Assembly: GCA_029204225.1 (NCBI GenBank)
Contig: CM055095.1
Coordinates: forward strand, 53,979,944 to 54,043,943
Length of the DNA: 64,000 nucleotides
Reading direction: 5' to 3'
Source: Diphasiastrum complanatum
Lineage: Eukaryota; Streptophyta; Lycopodiopsida; Lycopodiales; Lycopodiaceae
The notes under the pieces are model-generated. The model had not been told where the DNA came from and did not search any database. It was given only the letters and a program-made list of their open reading frames with translations. The translations under genes and the position numbers were made by a program. Each line of letters begins with the position of its first letter. The first letter of the stretch is position 1. Below are positions 1 to 13,143 of this stretch, piece after piece.

Positions 1-91
1 TTTTTAGCTGTATTTTTCGAAAAAAACTCAGCAATTTATATACTGAAAAAAAAACATTGAAAAAACAAATAAAATTAAAAACCCATTGAGA

Positions 92-1100
92 TCAGGCTTG
101 AGGAACTGGCGGAGCAGGCTGCCAAAACTTGCGTAATCAGCTGTCATTCACCGGAGTATCAAATCGTTTTCCATCCAAGTGCTCAAGAATTAATGTGCCA
201 TAGTTCAGAATTTTCTTCACTTTATATGGGACTTCACCGATAAGCTTCAACTTTTACTTGATCAGCTTGGTTTTGTACATCAACGCAAGATCTCCTGCTT
301 TCATTTTTTTTTGTGCAATCGACGATCGTGCCATGCCTTGCGACAGGCTCTCTCTGCTGCTAAGGCATGAACTGCCATCAATCGGGTTTCACATAATTGG
401 TGCAATGCTTCATGACGGAGTTGTAAAGACTTATCATTTAATCGTTCTGTTGCTGCTATGCATAAGGATGAGATTAAAAATTCAATTGGCATGACAACAT
501 CTTGACCATAAACCAGTTGAAAAGGTGTTTTATTTGTACTATTTTTGTAAGCGATTTTGAATGCCTATAACTCTGCATACAGTTTATGTTCCCAATCAGA
601 TCGACTCACTTCAACTGTCTTTGTCATAATGGTGCAGAGAATCTTATTGGAAGATTCAGCTTGGCCATTCCCTCTAGGATAGTAGGGAGTACTAGATCTG
701 TGTATAAAAAAAAAATCTTTCAGTAAATACTTTATTGTTTGATTAACAAAGTGTGTACCTCAGTCATTGACAATCTCGATCGGACATCCAAATCTGATTA
801 TGATATTTTCATATAGAAACTTGGCCATAGATTTCGCATCCGCAACTTTGACAGCTTTGGCTTCAACCCATTTGGTCATATAATCAGTTGTTACGATAAT
901 GTATCGGGTTTGAGATCCTTGCACGGTAGGGTGAGTAGGTCCAACATAATCCAGTCCTCATTTTTTAAATGGTGCTTGCGATAAAACCGAATGCAAGAGT
1001 TCATAGTTCTGGCGAGTAGGTTGTCATGCTCACTGACAAACATCACATGTCTGAATAAAATTTTATGTGTCCTTATGAAACTAAAAAAGTTTGCAAACAA
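92..1100 (-). pseudogene. Gypsy integrase remnant (element K)
   Basis: The minus-strand reading gives a retroviral-type integrase in several frames. It contains the second half of the HHCC zinc finger (TCDVCQ), the catalytic core beginning TDYMTKWVEA, the second aspartate in IEIVND, the third acidic residue in NGQAES, and the downstream segment TPFQLVYGQD typical of plant Gypsy integrases. A TGA at 762-760 follows the second catalytic aspartate where the family has arginine (CGA), and another TGA replaces a tryptophan codon before LDYVGP. The protein would cut and join element DNA in the nucleus, but this copy cannot make it. A C-terminal GPY-like region runs to about 92. Confidence 0.8.
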
Positions 1101-1189
1101 TAATATGCTGTTGGTATATCATTCAACGGTATACAATCAGCAGGTACTAGACCCACTACTGGTTCTTTCTGCTTCTACGCTCTAGTGAC

Positions 1190-1533
1190 CACCATCAAGG
1201 GTGCACTTGGTTTATTCTGTCTTCCATAATCTTCCGTGGTTTGAACCATGTGATGAGTGCTCATTTGACAACCTCCCAGTCTGTACGCTCAGTTTTATCT
1301 TGATTATAATACCAGTCTTGTGCTGCGCCTATTAAGGCCATAGGAAACAACTTTAAGTTTATCTTGAGGATAAATCTCGCCATAAACTTCACAGGGTTCA
1401 GCATAGATCTGAAGAAATCTAACTGGATCTGTTAATCCATTATATTTGGTAGATCCAAATGGGGTGCTCTTCTAACAATGATTGGATTGACTTCCTCTGG
1501 AGCACCACTAGGGGCAATTCCAAGGGCAGCCAT
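1190..1533 (-). pseudogene. Gypsy gag fragment (element K)
   Basis: An ATG at 1533 opens a minus-strand reading that begins MAALGIAPSGAPEEVNP. After stops and frame changes it contains AAQDWYYNQ and TDWEVVK, the core of the retrotransposon gag (capsid) domain of plant Gypsy elements. It then runs almost directly into integrase sequence, so the rest of gag and most of pol are gone. It would be the structural protein of virus-like particles in an intact element. Confidence 0.65.
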
Positions 1534-2677
1534 CTTCACAAATTCAAATCAAGCAGACAATGAGGATCTAGATCAAAAAACTATCTCAGATCAAATCTGC
1601 CAAATCTATTCCACTTTTCAAGAATCTGATTCTATGTCATGAAAAAGATTTCAAAATTTGATCAATCGATACTTCTCAAAAATGATAAATCTCTCGGAAT
1701 CCAAATCAGAATATATCAGATTTGATCCAAATTTTGATAGAGACTTGATCTAGAAAATCAGAAACTAAAAATAGGACGGGCAAAGGTTCACTAGACGAAG
1801 ATTGTCTTGGTGAAAATTCAACATTTCTATTTTGGAAAAAACTCTCTGAACAATTTTTCTGACAATTTCTTGGGAAATAACCTTCGCCAACCTCTCAGAT
1901 GAAAGATCTAAAACAGATAAAACTATGGAAAATCGGTTGAAGGTTTCTAACACAAGAAAATATAGTTTCCGTAGTTTGGCGAGGGTAAAATTCAAGATTT
2001 TCTTTGATCTGATCAAGAAGAATTTTCGTCAAGCTCAAAAATAGTATTTTTAGAAAACACGGCGAAGGTTCTGGCGAAGGATCAAGAGTAATACTGGTAT
2101 TTTTGTAAAAAAGTGACTTTTTTGGCAAAAATATGGCAATATGACAACTGATCCTCTGAAAATCTTTCTATTTTTGATATCATTCTTTGCCGACCTTATA
2201 GTAGATAGATTTGAATTACACCTAAGCACAGTGAATCGAGTGAAGGTTCTTTTTTTATATATTTAGGGTTTTGGTGATTTTTTTGGTTTTTTTGGCAGTT
2301 TTTCTGATGTTTCTGGAATCGCCCTTCAAACTGAACGTTTTGTGAACAAAACCAAAGGTGTCTGCAACTCAACGAAGGAAAGTTATTAGCTGTGATGACA
2401 TTTTTTGTCTCTTTTTGACCAAATCTGATAGATTTGACCGATTTTTGTTATTTTCTCTGATATCTCAGATCCAAATGGATCTTAAGATTGGTGATCTAGA
2501 TAGCTTTTTCTGTTTAACAATTAGATTAGATTTCAACAAGCAAATCCACTCAAATCAAGCAAAATCAATTTAAAAATAATCCTAAATGCAGATCTAACAC
2601 TATTCATGCCACGACAAGATGCCTAATGCAAGCTAACCATCCAACAATCATGCTGCAAACTGAAAAATTGGCGTAGC
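1534..2677 (-). other. Untranslated leader of Gypsy K
   Basis: This is the stretch between primer site and gag start on the minus strand. It is AT-rich, with scattered repeats of the kind GGCGAAGGT. I see no coding domain in it; short ORFs here are not supported. Confidence 0.5.
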
Positions 2678-2695
2678 TCCCCGGCAACGGCGCCA
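2678..2695 (-). promoter_or_regulatory. Primer binding site, tRNA-Asp type
   Basis: The minus strand reads TGGCGCCGTTGCCGGGGA, complementary to the 3' end of plant tRNA-Asp. This primer is typical of Tat/Athila Gypsy elements. It sits 4 bp inside the LTR edge at 2700, as expected for priming of minus-strand DNA synthesis. Confidence 0.85.
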
Positions 2696-2699
2696 AAAT

Positions 2700-3400
<701 letters not shown>

Positions 3401-3501
3401 CTCAACTTCTAATATCCTGATGATATTATGTTAACTTTGTGTAATTATATTTTTTTAGAAATTGGCTAATACATACATACACTTGATGTTTTGAATTGCA
3501 G

Positions 3502-3675
3502 TTCCAATGTCCTAATGTATCAACAAATGCTATTCATCAGTACCGGCACGAAATGTTGCAAATCCTACTATCGTCTGCAAGGCCCTACAAGCATGAAGGT
3601 GTCTTGGATGAAGCTTCGGAGGTTCTGTGGATAGTGAAGTTGCAGTGCTTGAGGATCTACCTCAGGCAATTATGA
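3502..3675 (+). other. Possible exon with preceding acceptor site
   Basis: A 57-codon open reading starting directly after TTTTGAATTGCAG, a plausible 3' splice site, and ending in TGA at 3673-3675. The peptide (starting FQCPNVSTNAIHQYRHEM) has the even composition of real coding sequence, but I do not recognise it. It could be a terminal exon of a host gene or a fragment captured by a transposon. No upstream exon was identified. Confidence 0.25.
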
Positions 3676-4248
3676 TTGGAATGTAAATATTGAAATATAA
3701 GTTCCAACAAATACATAAAAATATATCATCACATGATGATGCATAGAACAAATAGGCAAACAAAAAGTGGGCTATTATTAAAAGGGCCACAGATATTTTA
3801 TTTCGATTTTAAGAACAATGTACATTTTTCAAAAAACTGAATACTATTTGTTCGATGAAATCTTGAAGTCATTTGAGACAACTTTGTATTTTTTTTTTGA
3901 AAGGTACATTGTTGTTACACATCTACCATCCTAATGTTTATGCGGTGTCGACAATTTCTATTTAAATCCTTGCACTGTATGCAATTTTCTTGTCTTGGTC
4001 TTATATGTACATCAAAGAAACTTGTTAAACAATATCAACATTGAGATTATTTTAAATGCAATCTTGTAATACCGAAAACACTAAAATAAGTTTAAATAAA
4101 ATCATTGAAATCGTTTCAAATGTTTATTAAAGAAAACACACATACACCTACCAATCTCTCATTGACTCGAAAACAGAAGTGTTCAAGAATATTATGTTGC
4201 AGCAAGGTAAGCTCTGATCGAATGTGATTGAGTGTCCAATCTTCCACC

Positions 4249-4578
4249 TCAATTGTTGTAATAGTAGAATTTATTTTGCTTCACTTGGATTTCTATTTGA
4301 TCTTGATGATTCACTGTAAAATCCTGATTCAATATTGCCTTCCATTTATTGCCAACTTTGGACCATCTTCTATAATAAAATGTTAAAGAAAGCATAAGAT
4401 ATTTAAATTTCATTGACGATCTATTAACTATGCACTTTTTATCCCATTGATCATCAAGGAGGCTTGATAACATATCGTCTCTTAAATCACTACAAATAAA
4501 CATTGTCTTTGTTCTACGAATATTACATGCAACAAAAAAATCTACAAACATTGCAAAAGGTAGTTGGTCAAATTTCAC
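4249..4578 (-). other. Unassigned open reading frame
   Basis: A 109-codon minus-strand reading with no ATG at its 5' edge; the first in-frame methionines are internal. The C-terminal half (KVGNKWKAILNQDF) is mixed in composition rather than low-complexity, but I cannot assign a family. The 570 bp to its left (3676-4248) show nothing recognisable. It may be a decayed exon or chance. Confidence 0.2.
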
Positions 4579-4600
4579 CTTAAGCTTAGGTGTAGGTCCT

Positions 4601-4738
<138 letters not shown>

Positions 4739-4771
4739 CATGCTTATACATGAGTTCTCTTGGATTCATCT

Positions 4772-5360
4772 TGTCGTAAATCAATGGGATTGAGCAAAAT
4801 CTAGGAGCAAGCTTGGTGCGTGGATCGGAAGTGCCACAGTTAGCAACAGAACGTTCAAATTGAAATATTCACAGATGCACAAAGAACAGTAGTAGGACTA
4901 AAAAATTGCACTCTAATTAATATCAAACAATGAGTACAATGGCTTGAAGTAATAACTTTAGCTTACAGTTGTTGAGAGTGATAACTCTTGTTACAGAAAC
5001 TTGAATAATCAGAAGAAGTTTTCTGATGAAGATTCTAGGATAATACCTTACAAAATATCTACAACTACCTTCTGTTGCAGTTATTACAACCGCCTCATTA
5101 CAATTAATGCATGTACAAAGTGGGCGGACTGTCAATGCAAAGTCGTTGGTTAGACTGACAATATCAAAATTTACAAGTATAAAAAAATATACACTAACTC
5201 AAAAAATATAGAAATTTTTGAGTCGATCCACTATCGAAAAACTCTGAAAACTTCGATCCTGAATTTTTTGATCCTTTGAACAAAAATTTGAGCCTTCTAT
5301 TTTGGGTTTTCAAGATGCTCATTATTGAATGAATTTGAGACTAAACATCGAATTTCAACA
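4772..5360 (-). repeat. 3' LTR of Copia E
   Basis: On the minus strand it begins TGTTGAAATTCG at 5360 and ends TTTACGACA at 4772, 589 bp, with TG/CA ends. The purine-rich TTAATGGAGAG just inside (about 5371-5361) is the likely polypurine tract. It is clearly related to the LTR of Copia F (43376-44028). No matching 5' LTR is present to the right, so E is 5'-truncated. Confidence 0.8.
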
Positions 5361-5369
5361 CTCTCCATT

Positions 5370-8300
5370 AATGTGGATCCTGAAAACTTTTGATTTTCAG
5401 ATTCAACATGTCTTTGAATTTGAGATGGTGCTCCTTTGATAGAGCCTTCGTGAAGTAATATGCTGCCATTGATTATGTCCTACAGTAAACTAAGGATACC
5501 TCCTTGCTTTGCACTTTCTCTCTCAAATAGTGATACCTGATTTCGATATGCTTGCTTTGAAAATGAAATCTTGGATTGAGAGAGAGAGCTATGGTGCTTT
5601 GGTTGTCACAAAAGATGGTCGTTGGATGTGATTGTGCAAGGTCGATTTCTGCTAGTAGGTGCCTCAGCCAAAATGCCTCCTTTGTAGTGACAACAATGTA
5701 CTTTGATTCAGTTGATGATAATGCCATTGAGGTCTGCTTTCGGCTATTCCACGAGATTGGGCCTTGATTGTATAAAAATACAAAATCAAAATTAGACCTT
5801 CTAGTATCGATATCTCCTACCCAATCTACATATGTGTATCCTTCAAGTATGTTGGTAAGTTGGTTGCCTCCATAACAGATACTAAGATGTTCGGTTGCTT
5901 GAACATACCTCATGACTTTTTGAGTGCTTTCAAATGGGTGAGACCTGTATTTGATATGAACTGGCTGAGCGAACTGATCGAATATACAGAGTCTGGTCGA
6001 GTGCAGATCATTGCATACATCAGTAGTGAAACGAATACTGTTTCATCTCCTCCTTTTCTACTTCAGTTTGAGGAAATTGTTCTTTTGATAGCTTCAGTCT
6101 AGGGTCGAGTGGAAAGAGACTCGGTTTGCAGTTGACCATTCCATAATTTTTCAGCATGTTTGTGATATATCTCTGTTGGCTGATGAAAATCACACGGCTG
6201 GGTCGAATTCGAAAAATTTTGATTCTAAGACAATAGAGGGCTAGACCCATATCAGTCATTTTGTACTCCTGGGCCAACACACATTTCATTTCTTTCATCA
6301 AATTCAGATTGTTACGGAATAATAGTGTATCATCCACATAGAGAGTGATGATAATGAAAAAATTCGATATAGATTTGAAATAGACATTCGAGTCTACTGA
6401 GTTTAGAATGAAACCATTCTCAATTAGAAATGCATTGATTTTTTGGAACGAGACCCTGGGTGACTATTTTAGCCCATAGAGTGCCTTGTGGATTTTGCAC
6501 ACAAGGTGTTTTTTTTTTTACCCCTCAGCTCATATCCTTCTGGCAGTGACATAAAGATTTCATCTTCAACGGTTCCATTGAGGAAAGTAGTTTGGACATC
6601 CATCTGATGGACTTCGAGATTTGCTGCGGCTGAAAAAGAGAGTAACAAACTGATCAAAACATGCTTGACAATTGGACTGAATGTCTGGGAATAATCCAGA
6701 TCTAGAATCTAGGAATAGCCTTTGGCAACCAGCCTGACTTTGTATCGATTCAGCCTTTCTTCAACATCGTACTTTGCCTTGAATATCCATTTGCATGGAA
6801 TCAAATTTCTTCCCTTTGACAACTCAGTGACTGTCCACGCTTGATTCCTTATCCGAGAATCAAATTTAGTGTCCATCGCTGCCTTCCATTGATCAGCATC
6901 ATGTATAGACATCGACTCTAGTACTGTGTTTGGTTCCTACATGAAGTAGCAGGCTGCATCATCCATAAATCTAGATGGAGGTTGTCTTAGTCAATTTGAT
7001 CTTCTTGGTTGAGTCTCGAGCCCCTGATGTGATTTGTCTTGTTGAGGTTTTGTCTCATTTTTTGAGTTTGTATCGATTTTTTGATTTTTGATCTTGGGAT
7101 CTTTTTTGATACTTGTATCGAAAAAAATTTTGATGCTTGGATCGAAAATCTCTTGAGCTTTTCCCTTGTGGTTGTTAAGTCAATTTTTCACAAAGATGAC
7201 ATCTCTGCTCCTGAATGATTTTTCTGTTTCCAGATTGTAGAGCTTGTATGCTTTGTGATATGGGGAGTAGCCAAACAGAAATTGATTTTATGCTTTTGTC
7301 ATCCAGTTTCTTCCTGAGACCTTCAGGGATCTAAGCATAAGCGATGTATCCAAACATTCTAATATTTTTGAGTGATGGTTTTGATCTTGTCCACAACTCA
7401 TAAGGTGTCTTGCCATTCAAGACTTTGGTGATGGATCGATTTTGTAGGTAGGCGGCTGTAGCAACAGCTTCTGCCCAAAATTTCTTTGGAAGAGAGACAT
7501 GGGCCAGTATGTTCTTGGCACTTTTGATAAGTGTCCGATTCTTTCGTTCAGCTACACCATTGGACTGTGGTGAGTAGCTTGTTGTGAATTGTTGATGTAT
7601 TCCGTTGGCCTTGTAGAACTCCAGTGGAGATAAATTCTTCCCCTCCATCTGTGTGTAGCGCTTTAATTTTTCTCTGGGTCTGATTTTCAGCATATGCCTT
7701 GAACTGCATGAAGAACTTGAATGTCTATTATCTGTTCTTTAGAAAGTAGGTTGCAGTCCTTCGAGAGAAGTCATTGATGAAGGTTAGGAGGTATAGAGCT
7801 CCCCCTTTTAAAGCAGTTTGCATCGGGCCACAAATGTCGCTATGTACAAGATCGAGTAGGCTTTTCGAAGTATGAATCGAGTCTGAAATGACAACATTTC
7901 TTACATGCTTGCTGATTATACAACTTTCACATGGAGAAGTTGGCTTGCTAACAAAAGATAGATCTTGTACTAGCTTCTGAGTCGACATTTGTCGAATACT
8001 GTTGAAATTCAAATCGCCTAATATGAAATGCCAAAGCACATCAAATGACTCGAAAGCAGAAGTTTGAAGAGCTTGACTGTTGAAAGAATAACATTGGCTG
8101 AGTTTGTAGAGATTGTCACTTCTTCTCACGAAAGCTATAATTTTTTGAGTTTTGTCAAGGATGGTGCATCCGTTTGCATTGAATTCGACCCATTGACTTG
8201 AATTAGTGATTTTGCTAACTGAGAGTAGAATCTTGGTCAGAATTGGGACATGGAGAACATTGGATAGCAACTTCACATCACCCTTTTGAGATTCGATTCT

Positions 8301-8570
8301 GAATGTTCCTTCACCTTGAATTGAACGTGATGAGTTATCTCCGAGTTGCACAACTCAAGAGTGGGTGAAAGATCTATAATGTTTGAACTAGTCTTGATGG
8401 TGAGCTATGTGTTGAGTTGCTCTAGAATCAAGATACTAGGAATCGATATCATGTTGTTCTCCGTTCTTGGTCATGGAGGCTGCTTCATCTTCCTCTTGCT
8501 GATGTATCGAAAAACTGGTTGAAGTTGAATTCGCTCATTGTTGAAACTGCATCTTCTTTTCATTCCCTAG
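5370..8570 (-). pseudogene. Copia E gag-pol remnant (PR-IN-RT-RH)
   Basis: Read leftwards from 8570: protease with active-site segment degraded to YLDSRATQH, gag-pre-integrase region (8351-7728), integrase with SPQSNGVAERKNR (7693-7331), reverse transcriptase start with CKWIFKAKYDVEE (6912-6709), the RT palm with QMDVQTTFLNGTVE (6657-6469) and YVDD near 6320, then RNase H with ISWNSRKQTSMALSSTES (5913-5473). The order PR-IN-RT-RH is diagnostic of Ty1/Copia. Frameshifts and stops separate the pieces; a TAG stands where a protease-region tryptophan is expected. Gag is lost beyond about 8570. Confidence 0.88.
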
Positions 8571-8574
8571 TGGC

Positions 8575-9299
8575 TGAGTCAACGATTTAGATCTGTTGGT
8601 TGAACTCTAAATTTCTTTACTCCAGCACATATGTGAGATTGTGTGGATCTCATAGGCATTTTCATTAAGTAATTGTTTACTTATGAGGAATTTGCTTACC
8701 TTACAGATTGTAGTCTATAAGTGCTTGTGTGCAAAGTTCAGTCTATATCTCCAGATTTATAGGATACAAATATATCTATTAGGATGCGGATAGTTATTGA
8801 TTTCTTGCATATGATGCTAGGAATGGGGCTGTTAACTCATTTGAGTAACTGTAGTACTCTGGTTTGAGTTATAATTGTCTGAGACTTGATGGATCTCCTA
8901 AAGATTTTAGATGACTGAATTGTGGTATTTTAGAATATTTGTACCAAGAAGCATTATTTTCTACAAGAAATTGAAATAGAAATTTTTTAACTTTTGGATT
9001 TGATTTCTGAAATAAGGTAAATCACCCAGTGTTTCATGTAATTGGGATTACATGAAGGTGATGAACTCTTCTTTTGGATAAGATCAACCCATTTGGAATA
9101 TTTATAGCTTAGTGTATCTTTTGGGATTTGAGTTAGTATTCATGAGTAGAGGCAAGCAATTTAAAAACTGTTGCATCTCTGATTGCTTATTCAGATGAAA
9201 AGATCAGAGTAAGAATAATGGTTCATGGGTAAGGGGACTTGAAAGCTTAAGGAATAGTTTCATGTTTTCTTTTTTCCGTTTTGAGGACAAAACTTGTTT
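8575..9299 (+). other. Non-coding stretch before a Gypsy LTR
   Basis: No recognisable domain. Its right end, a coding-like FEDKTCL followed by a purine run, is what normally lies between chromodomain and 3' LTR in plant chromoviruses, so it may be the 3' untranslated part of that element. Confidence 0.35.
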
Positions 9300-9312
9300 A
9301 AGGGAAGAAGAA
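9300..9312 (+). promoter_or_regulatory. Polypurine tract of a Gypsy element
   Basis: AAGGGAAGAAGAA lies directly before the LTR start TGTTACGACC. This is the usual primer position for plus-strand synthesis. Confidence 0.6.
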
Positions 9313-9790
9313 TGTTACGACCATATTCTGCTAAGAACATGGAATAGTCCTAAAAGGGTAGACCGGCCCTCCAGTGTTCAAGATTATTGGTCATGCCTAG
9401 ATTTTATTCCACATCGAGGCCTGTTGGTGACTAATGACCTTGAGAGGACCCAGACACTCTAATTGAGACATATGGAGTAATGCATATACGTGTCACTTCT
9501 ATAGGCAAGAGGAATGCATGAACAACTATGATCTATTTATAGTTGACCTGCATCGAGATTGCATGGACTCATGCACAGGATCCTACTCTCTATATATTGA
9601 GGTAGTGATTATTCTGTCGACAACTTTGGTCTAGGTTATCAATTGAGCTCTTTTTCTCTTGCTATTACATGGGATAGCTTGGGGCTACATCCAGGAGGAT
9701 TCTCCAGGAGGGATCTAGGATTGGTTGGGTGGTTTTGCTCCATAGTCTCTCTTGTGTTTTTCTATCCTCATATTAGGGGTTTTCCCTAGT
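9313..9790 (+). repeat. 3' LTR fragment of a chromovirus-like Gypsy
   Basis: Starts TGTTACGACC after a polypurine tract and contains a TATA box (CTATATATTGAGG near 9590) and a pyrimidine-rich leader-like part. The preceding GAGGACAAAACTTGTTTAAG matches the 3' end architecture of plant Tekay/CRM-type Gypsy elements; that comparison is from family knowledge. It is cut at about 9790 by Copia A sequence. Confidence 0.6.
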
Positions 9791-9794
9791 GGTC

Positions 9795-11282
9795 TTTACG
9801 ATAATATTCTTTATGTACCATCCATTACAAAAAAAATTGTTGAGTGTAGGACAAATCATGGATAGTGGATTAGATGTACACTTCAAGCATGGTATGTGTT
9901 CCATAATGAAGAATGATAAGTGCATTGCTAATGGCATTAAGCAAGGAAGATTATTCAAGTTGGATGCTAAGGTTATCATTGGAAGTGTGAGCATGACAAG
10001 GGAGGAGCTTTCTCAAGTGGAGTTGTGACACAAAAGGTTAGGCCATCCTAACTACAAAGCTATGGGGTCCATGATTTCCAAGGAGCTAGCACTCGGGCTC
10101 CCCAGATCCATATCCAAATGTGGCAAGCTTTCTGAAGCTTGTGGTCTATCCAAGACACATAAGCAAGCATTCAAGAGATCTATGAATAGATCTTCCTCTC
10201 CTCTTGATCTCATACACTTGGATGTACACTCATTTTCACATGTATCGAATGGTGGAGCTTCTATGTATGTAACCTTCATAGACGATTGTTCAAGATACAC
10301 ATGGATTTTAATCTTTTGTCTAAGAAAAGCTTCGTGTATGATTCCTTTGTAAAGTTCAAAGCTCTTGTGGAAAAGCAACTTAATGCTAGCATCAAAGTGT
10401 CAAGATGTGATAATGGAGGAGAGTACATCTCCAATAGCATGAGAGATCTTTGTGAGGCTGATGGCATTAAGAGAGAATTCACATGTACTTACTCTCCCCA
10501 ACAAAATGGGGTGGCCGAGAGAAAGAATAGATCATTATGTGAGTGTGCTTAAGCATTAAGATTAGATGGCTCTCTTCATATTTCATTTTTGGAAGAAGCC
10601 ATTACTTGTGCCAATTATTTGTGTAATAGGCTTCCTAATAGTGCCATTGGTGGAATCACACCCTTTGAAGTTTGTATGGCAAAAAGCCAAATCTAAAAGA
10701 TTTGAAAGGTTTTGGATGTATTTGTTATGTTCACATTCCTTTAGAAGTAAGAAAGAAGGAATATGCCACTTCATTTAAAGGAATTTTTGTTGGTTATTGT
10801 TAATGTAGCTAGGGATATAGGATTTATGATCCTATCTCTAATAAAGTTAAAGTAAGTAGAGATGTTCTCTTTGATGAATCTTACAAAGCCAAAGTGAATA
10901 AGATCTCACCTAATTCTAATGTTGTCAAAGATCTTGCAAAGGTCGAATAGGAGCTTCAAGAAGATAAAGACCTTGAGGATCTGTCTCAAGATCCAAGAGT
11001 GCCAAGAAGATCTACAAGGCATAAGGTTGAGCCATCAAGGCTCACCTATATTGTGAAGGGCAAGCAAAAGGAGGATTCTCATCCTCTTAATTCCTACACT
11101 TTCTTAACTACTATGCTTGAAGAACCATCCTATTTTGAAGATGTTATAAAGTCACAATCTTGGAAAGATGCTATGCAAGTTGAGTTTGATGCACTAATGG
11201 ATTTCAAACTTGGGAGCTTGTAAATCTTCCACATGGGAAGAATCCACTTACTTGTAAGTGGATATTTAGATTGAAGTACAAT
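9795..11282 (+). pseudogene. Copia A integrase and start of RT
   Basis: Begins with NILYVPSITK, then the gag-pre-integrase motif HKRLGHPNYKA, the integrase core (HLDVHSFSHVSNGG, FIDDCSRYTW, CDNGGEY, SPQQNGVAERKNR), the proline-rich linker and the first RT residues TCKWIFRLKYN. At least three frameshifts and several stops interrupt it. TGA replaces a codon directly before HKRLGH. The end at 11282 is the left copy of the ACAAT target duplication made by Gypsy L. Confidence 0.88.
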
Positions 11283-12188
11283 TGTGATGCCACAAAATTG
11301 ATAAATATTGAATATCAACGTAAATATGGCATGATATACTCGAAAATGAAGATATGAGCCGGATAAGTATAAATCATGAAGAGGCCTAAGTACTTGCCTT
11401 ATAATAAAGGGCAAGACCTTTAGAAGGAAAGACATCGCCTTGGATAACCTTTATTAGGTCATCCATACGAAACGACTAGATATGGAAAGACATGCTAAAC
11501 TAGAGTAATCTTAACTCTTAGTTAAATATACCTTTCAAGGTATAATTGAACATATTTTCAATCTGATTGTTAACTAGACCCTTTCGCGGGAGCGATACAC
11601 CTATTGTTTTAGAGGTGTGTTTGTTCGCCCCGTAGAACATATATCGATCTCACACTTCAGTCTCGAGCATCAAGAGAGAAGAGTTTATGCATATGTAAGA
11701 GGATGAAGAAGTGAATAGAGATCTATGAGTTATTCTCCCTTATCTCTGTTCTTCGCACTGCTAAGTGTGAGTGATCTTGAGTCTACTAGCAATCTCTAAC
11801 GCATTACATGAATTACTCTCTGATTAGACATACACTCTAGTGCATTACAGTCGTTTGATGTGTATCCATAAAGCATGCTCTAAAGAACTGTCTTAAAACC
11901 ATCTTATTTGTCTGTCACGAATACTTTTTTTTTGGCACTCGAATAACGACTATCTTTGGTACAATCTAGCATGATCATTGAATAAAGCTGTATGTATACA
12001 AATGAGATGGCAGTCCCTATCTGAAGAATTGAGTCTTTGATCTGTTTTCCTGACTATAACTGACATAAGTTTCTAGCATGTTCTAAAACTATTCGTGTTC
12101 TTTAACCATTAATTTGGACTTTAGTTGTTGAGGACTTCGGTCTAGAAATAAATAGTTCGCAAACGCAATAAATTGTCTGCACAGTCGT
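11283..12188 (+). repeat. Left terminal non-coding region of Gypsy L
   Basis: Probably the 5' LTR plus leader: starts TGTGATGCC, has TTATAATAAA near 11400 and no coding domain. I could not find a primer binding site or a copy of this sequence at the right end of L, so the LTR/leader border is not set. Confidence 0.4.
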
Positions 12189-13143
12189 GAATACATCGAA
12201 CACTTGCAGACACGAAAGCGAAAGCTTCAACTGATGCTGTTGTGCAAAGAATTGACGTTATTGTAAGAAAATTGGCAAAGACAGAAGACCAGTCCTGGCC
12301 AAGTGATGTGGAGAAGATTTTCAAAGTCACAACAAGATGCAAAGGCTCCTCGAAAGCTGAACAGAAATTTTCAACGAAGCACAGAAAATCCGCGAAGAAG
12401 AAAACGTCTAGCAAGTCAACGAATAAATCGACGACTAAAGAAGATCTCAAAGATGACCTCGACTATGACCGCGATGCTGCAAAGTTATTTGCGAAAGATA
12501 TTTGAGCAGAAGCGAAGGAAGTTATCAACACTGAACTTCACTCAGCCACTGCAGAGAAGGTGGTCACTTTCAAGGGGATGAAGAAATTGTGAAGACTAAA
12601 TTGTCTAGTGTTGTTATTGATAAGCCGATCTCGAGATCGAACACCAAGGACTATGACATCGTGGATGATATTGGAAGACTTTGTCTGAACATTACTTTTG
12701 AACAACTGTTGGCAGATAATACTTATTACAGAAAGCAACTAAAAAGTCTTTTTGTACCTAAAAAGAAAAAACAAAATTCTCTGCCAGATGCTGGTGTTTT
12801 GTCTATTGATTTAGGTGATCTCGGTGCACTTGAAATTGATGTGACCATTGCAAGATGCCTGATCGAAAAAGTGCCAATTGACTCTGGTTCCAGTGTAAAC
12901 ATAATAACAGAAGACACAGCTCATGCTTTGGGGCTGACTGACATTCAACCGACCCAGAGAAACATTAAGCTAGTTGATTCGATCCGACGAAAACCTGTTG
13001 GAGAATTGAAGGATATCACTATTTACATTCAAGCCAAGCCATTCACAATGAATTTTATAGTTATCAAACCACTCGGTTTGTCATCTTATTTTGTGCTGAT
13101 TGGACGACCTTGGCTTTATCAATCAAACGCAAGTGTTTTTTGA
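12189..13143 (+). pseudogene. Gag tail and aspartic protease of Gypsy L
   Basis: A lysine-rich gag tail (to the TGA at 12503-12505) is followed, after a frame change near 12580, by a protease domain. The active site reads IDSGSSVNIITEDTAHALG and the conserved C-terminal element reads FVLIGRPWLYQS. The protease would cleave the gag-pol polyprotein. Most of gag upstream is absent. A TGA at 13141-13143 separates protease from RT, which continues in the same frame. Confidence 0.82.

Noticed and set aside
9262-9462. A 66-codon ORF as a gene
   Set aside because: It crosses the polypurine tract and the LTR start of a Gypsy element and is therefore a chance frame.
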